From Acidobacteriaceae bacterium (GTDB lineage Bacteria > Acidobacteriota > Terriglobia > Terriglobales > Acidobacteriaceae), in the NCBI GenBank assembly GCA_030041515.1, contig JASHNS010000061.1, positions 1 through 36,509 of the forward strand: a stretch of DNA of 36,509 nucleotides, given 5' to 3'. The notes beneath the pieces are model-generated. The model had not been told where the DNA came from, did not search any database, and was given only the letters and a program-made list of their open reading frames with translations. A program made the position numbers and the translations under genes. Of the stretch, positions 34,937-36,509 are shown one piece after another (position 1 is the stretch's first letter; every line of letters starts with the position of its first letter).

Positions 34937-36509
34937 ATGAATGCAGCCACAATCGACTACCCGGAGGTCGTCGCGTCTTCGAAAGTCGAAGCTCCCACGC
35001 AGTACGCCTTCTTCTTTGGCGCCGGTGCCGCCGAAGGCAACGGCAAGATGCGCGACGTCCTCGGCGGCAAAGGCGCAGGCCTCGCGGAAATGACCAATGC
35101 TGGCCTCCCCGTCCCTCCCGGCTTCACCATCCAGACGGAGGCCTGCCGCGAGTACATGCGCGGCGCGCTCTCCCCGCAGGTGACCGAGCAGATGGAGCTC
35201 GCCCTCGCCCGCCTCGAAAAGCTCCAGGGCCAGCGCCTCGGCGCCGGCGACAATCCTCTCCTCGTCAGCGTCCGCTCCGGCGCCAAGTTCTCCATGCCCG
35301 GCATGATGGATACCATCCTCAATCTCGGCCTGAACGACATCTCCGTCGAAGCTCTCGCGAAAAAGTCCAGCAATCCCCGATTCGCCTACGATTCCTACCG
35401 CCGTCTCATCCAGATGTTCGGCGACGTCGTCCTCGACATCCCCAAAAATGAGTTCGAGCACATCTTCGACGAGACCAAAAAGAAGCATGGCGCGAAGCAG
35501 GACACCGACCTCAAGCCCGCCGCCCTCAAAGAAGTTATCGGCGCCTATAAGAAGCTTGTTCTCCGCCACACCGGCGCGGAGTTCCCGCAGGATCCCGACC
35601 GCCAGCTCGTCATGGCTCGCGACGCCGTCTTCCGCTCCTGGAACAACGAGCGCGCCAAGACCTACCGCCGCCTCAACCACATCGACGACTGGCTCGGCAC
35701 CGCCGTCAACGTCCAGGCCATGGTCTTCGGCAATCTCAATGAATGCAGCGGCACCGGCGTCGGCTTCACCCGCAATCCCGCCAACGGCGAGAAGGAATTC
35801 TACGGCGAGTTCCTCATGAACGCGCAGGGCGAGGACGTCGTCGCGGGCATCCGTACGCCCGTCCACATCGGCGAGCTCCGCAAGCTCATGCCGCATGTCT
35901 ACGACCAGCTCCGCGACCTGACCTCGCGCCTCGAAAAGCACTACCGCGACATGCAGGACTTCGAGTTCACCATCCAGGATGGCCGCCTCTACATGCTCCA
36001 GACGCGCAACGCCAAGCGCACCGGCACCGCCGCCGTCCGCATCGCCATCGACATGGTCCGCGAAAACCTCATCACCATCGATGAAGCCGTGCTCCGTGTC
36101 GAGCCCAACCAGCTCTTCGACTTTCTCGTCCCGCGTCTTGACGAGAAGGGCTCCATCGAAGTCCTCGCCACCGGACTGCCCGCCTCCCCTGGCGCCGCCG
36201 TCGGCCAGATCGTCTTCACCGCCGCCGAAGCCGTGAAATTTCACGAAAAGGGAACCTTCAAGTCCATCATCCTCGTCCGCAGTGAAACTTCTCCCGAGGA
36301 CATCGCCGGCATGAACGTGGCCAGCGGCATCCTCACCTCGCGCGGCGGCATGACCTCCCACGCTGCGCTCGTCACCCGCGGCATGGGCAAGTGCTGCGTG
36401 GCCGGCGCCGGCGACGTTACCATCGACGAGAAGAAGAAGGAGATGAAGGTCAAGAGCAAGACCTTCCACGAGGGCGACTGGATCTCCCTCGACGGCACGA
36501 CCGGTCGCG
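34937..36509 (+). CDS. ppdK: Pyruvate, phosphate dikinase (3' partial)
   Basis: PPDK interconverts pyruvate, ATP and phosphate with phosphoenolpyruvate, AMP and pyrophosphate. The window holds 524 codons: the N-terminal ATP-grasp domain (FFGAGAAEGNGKMRDVLGGK, SVRSGAKFSMPGMMDT, TGVGFTRNPANGEKEFYGEF, FEFTIQDGRLYMLQTRNAKR) and the phosphohistidine domain with catalytic H475 in GGMTSHAALVTRGMGKCCVA. T473, two residues before the histidine, is the position phosphorylated by regulatory proteins in plants. The C-terminal PEP/pyruvate domain lies beyond the right edge. The start at 34937 has CGGAGA six bases upstream. Two CRP-like sites lie in the 198-bp gap before it. Confidence 0.96.
   Translation, partial: MNAATIDYPEVVASSKVEAPTQYAFFFGAGAAEGNGKMRDVLGGKGAGLAEMTNAGLPVPPGFTIQTEACREYMRGALSPQVTEQMELALARLEKLQGQRLGAGDNPLLVSVRSGAKFSMPGMMDTILNLGLNDISVEALAKKSSNPRFAYDSYRRLIQMFGDVVLDIPKNEFEHIFDETKKKHGAKQDTDLKPAALKEVIGAYKKLVLRHTGAEFPQDPDRQLVMARDAVFRSWNNERAKTYRRLNHIDDWLGTAVNVQAMVFGNLNECSGTGVGFTRNPANGEKEFYGEFLMNAQGEDVVAGIRTPVHIGELRKLMPHVYDQLRDLTSRLEKHYRDMQDFEFTIQDGRLYMLQTRNAKRTGTAAVRIAIDMVRENLITIDEAVLRVEPNQLFDFLVPRLDEKGSIEVLATGLPASPGAAVGQIVFTAAEAVKFHEKGTFKSIILVRSETSPEDIAGMNVASGILTSRGGMTSHAALVTRGMGKCCVAGAGDVTIDEKKKEMKVKSKTFHEGDWISLDGTTGR

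Noticed and set aside
34814-36469. 551-residue minus-strand frame opposite ppdK
   Set aside because: Composition is an antisense mirror of the clear ppdK sequence; no recognisable domain.

Overview
The window is a GC-rich bacterial chromosome segment with dense genes, long antisense shadow frames and no tRNA, rRNA, CRISPR array, insertion sequence or phage gene that I can see. Gene content and style suggest Acidobacteriota, probably class Terriglobia: a degenerate M48-like protein, beta-barrel proteins, a carboxypeptidase-regulatory/TPR secreted protein, a DUF4142 protein and an orphan cyclic-nucleotide-domain histidine kinase. This taxonomic call is inference from protein style only.

Region 1 (1-2.8 kb): the 3' part of an M48-like protein whose HExxH motif is lost, then two convergent outer-membrane beta-barrel genes sharing one bidirectional terminator.

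Region 2 (3.0-14.1 kb): a LysR-type regulator diverges from a full branched-chain amino-acid cluster, leuA-leuB-leuC-leuD-ilvD-ilvB-ilvN-ilvC. Together these genes supply acetohydroxyacid synthase, ketol-acid reductoisomerase, dihydroxyacid dehydratase and the four-gene leucine branch; only the final transaminase is absent. LeuA is a short form without the C-terminal leucine-sensing domain.

Region 3 (14.2-19.7 kb): a cyclic-nucleotide-domain histidine kinase, then rsmG and an RNase HI with an unusual C-terminal extension on the minus strand, diverging over 54 bp from lipA, followed by frr and two hypothetical genes.

Region 4 (19.9-23.6 kb): a tiny membrane ORF, then a tightly overlapped operon coaE - HtrA-type protease - SDR oxidoreductase - rdgB.

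Region 5 (23.6-28.7 kb, minus strand): moeA, a TPR protein, queC, a Rieske oxygenase and a DUF4142 protein.

Region 6 (28.9-32.2 kb, minus strand): clpB and hsp20, a proteostasis pair. The hsp20 ribosome-binding site is predicted to lie in a hairpin that resembles an RNA thermometer.

Region 7 (32.5-36.5 kb): a PAS-PAS-GGDEF-EAL cyclic-di-GMP enzyme and the start of ppdK (pyruvate phosphate dikinase), which runs off the right edge. CRP-like palindromes precede both genes.

Most of the window is ordinary core metabolism. The items most worth a second look are regulatory: the hsp20 leader, the CRP-like sites, SD-masking hairpins at two start codons, and the 54-bp lipA/RNase HI divergent gap. At protein level they are the short LeuA, the RNase HI fusion and the pseudo-M48 protein.
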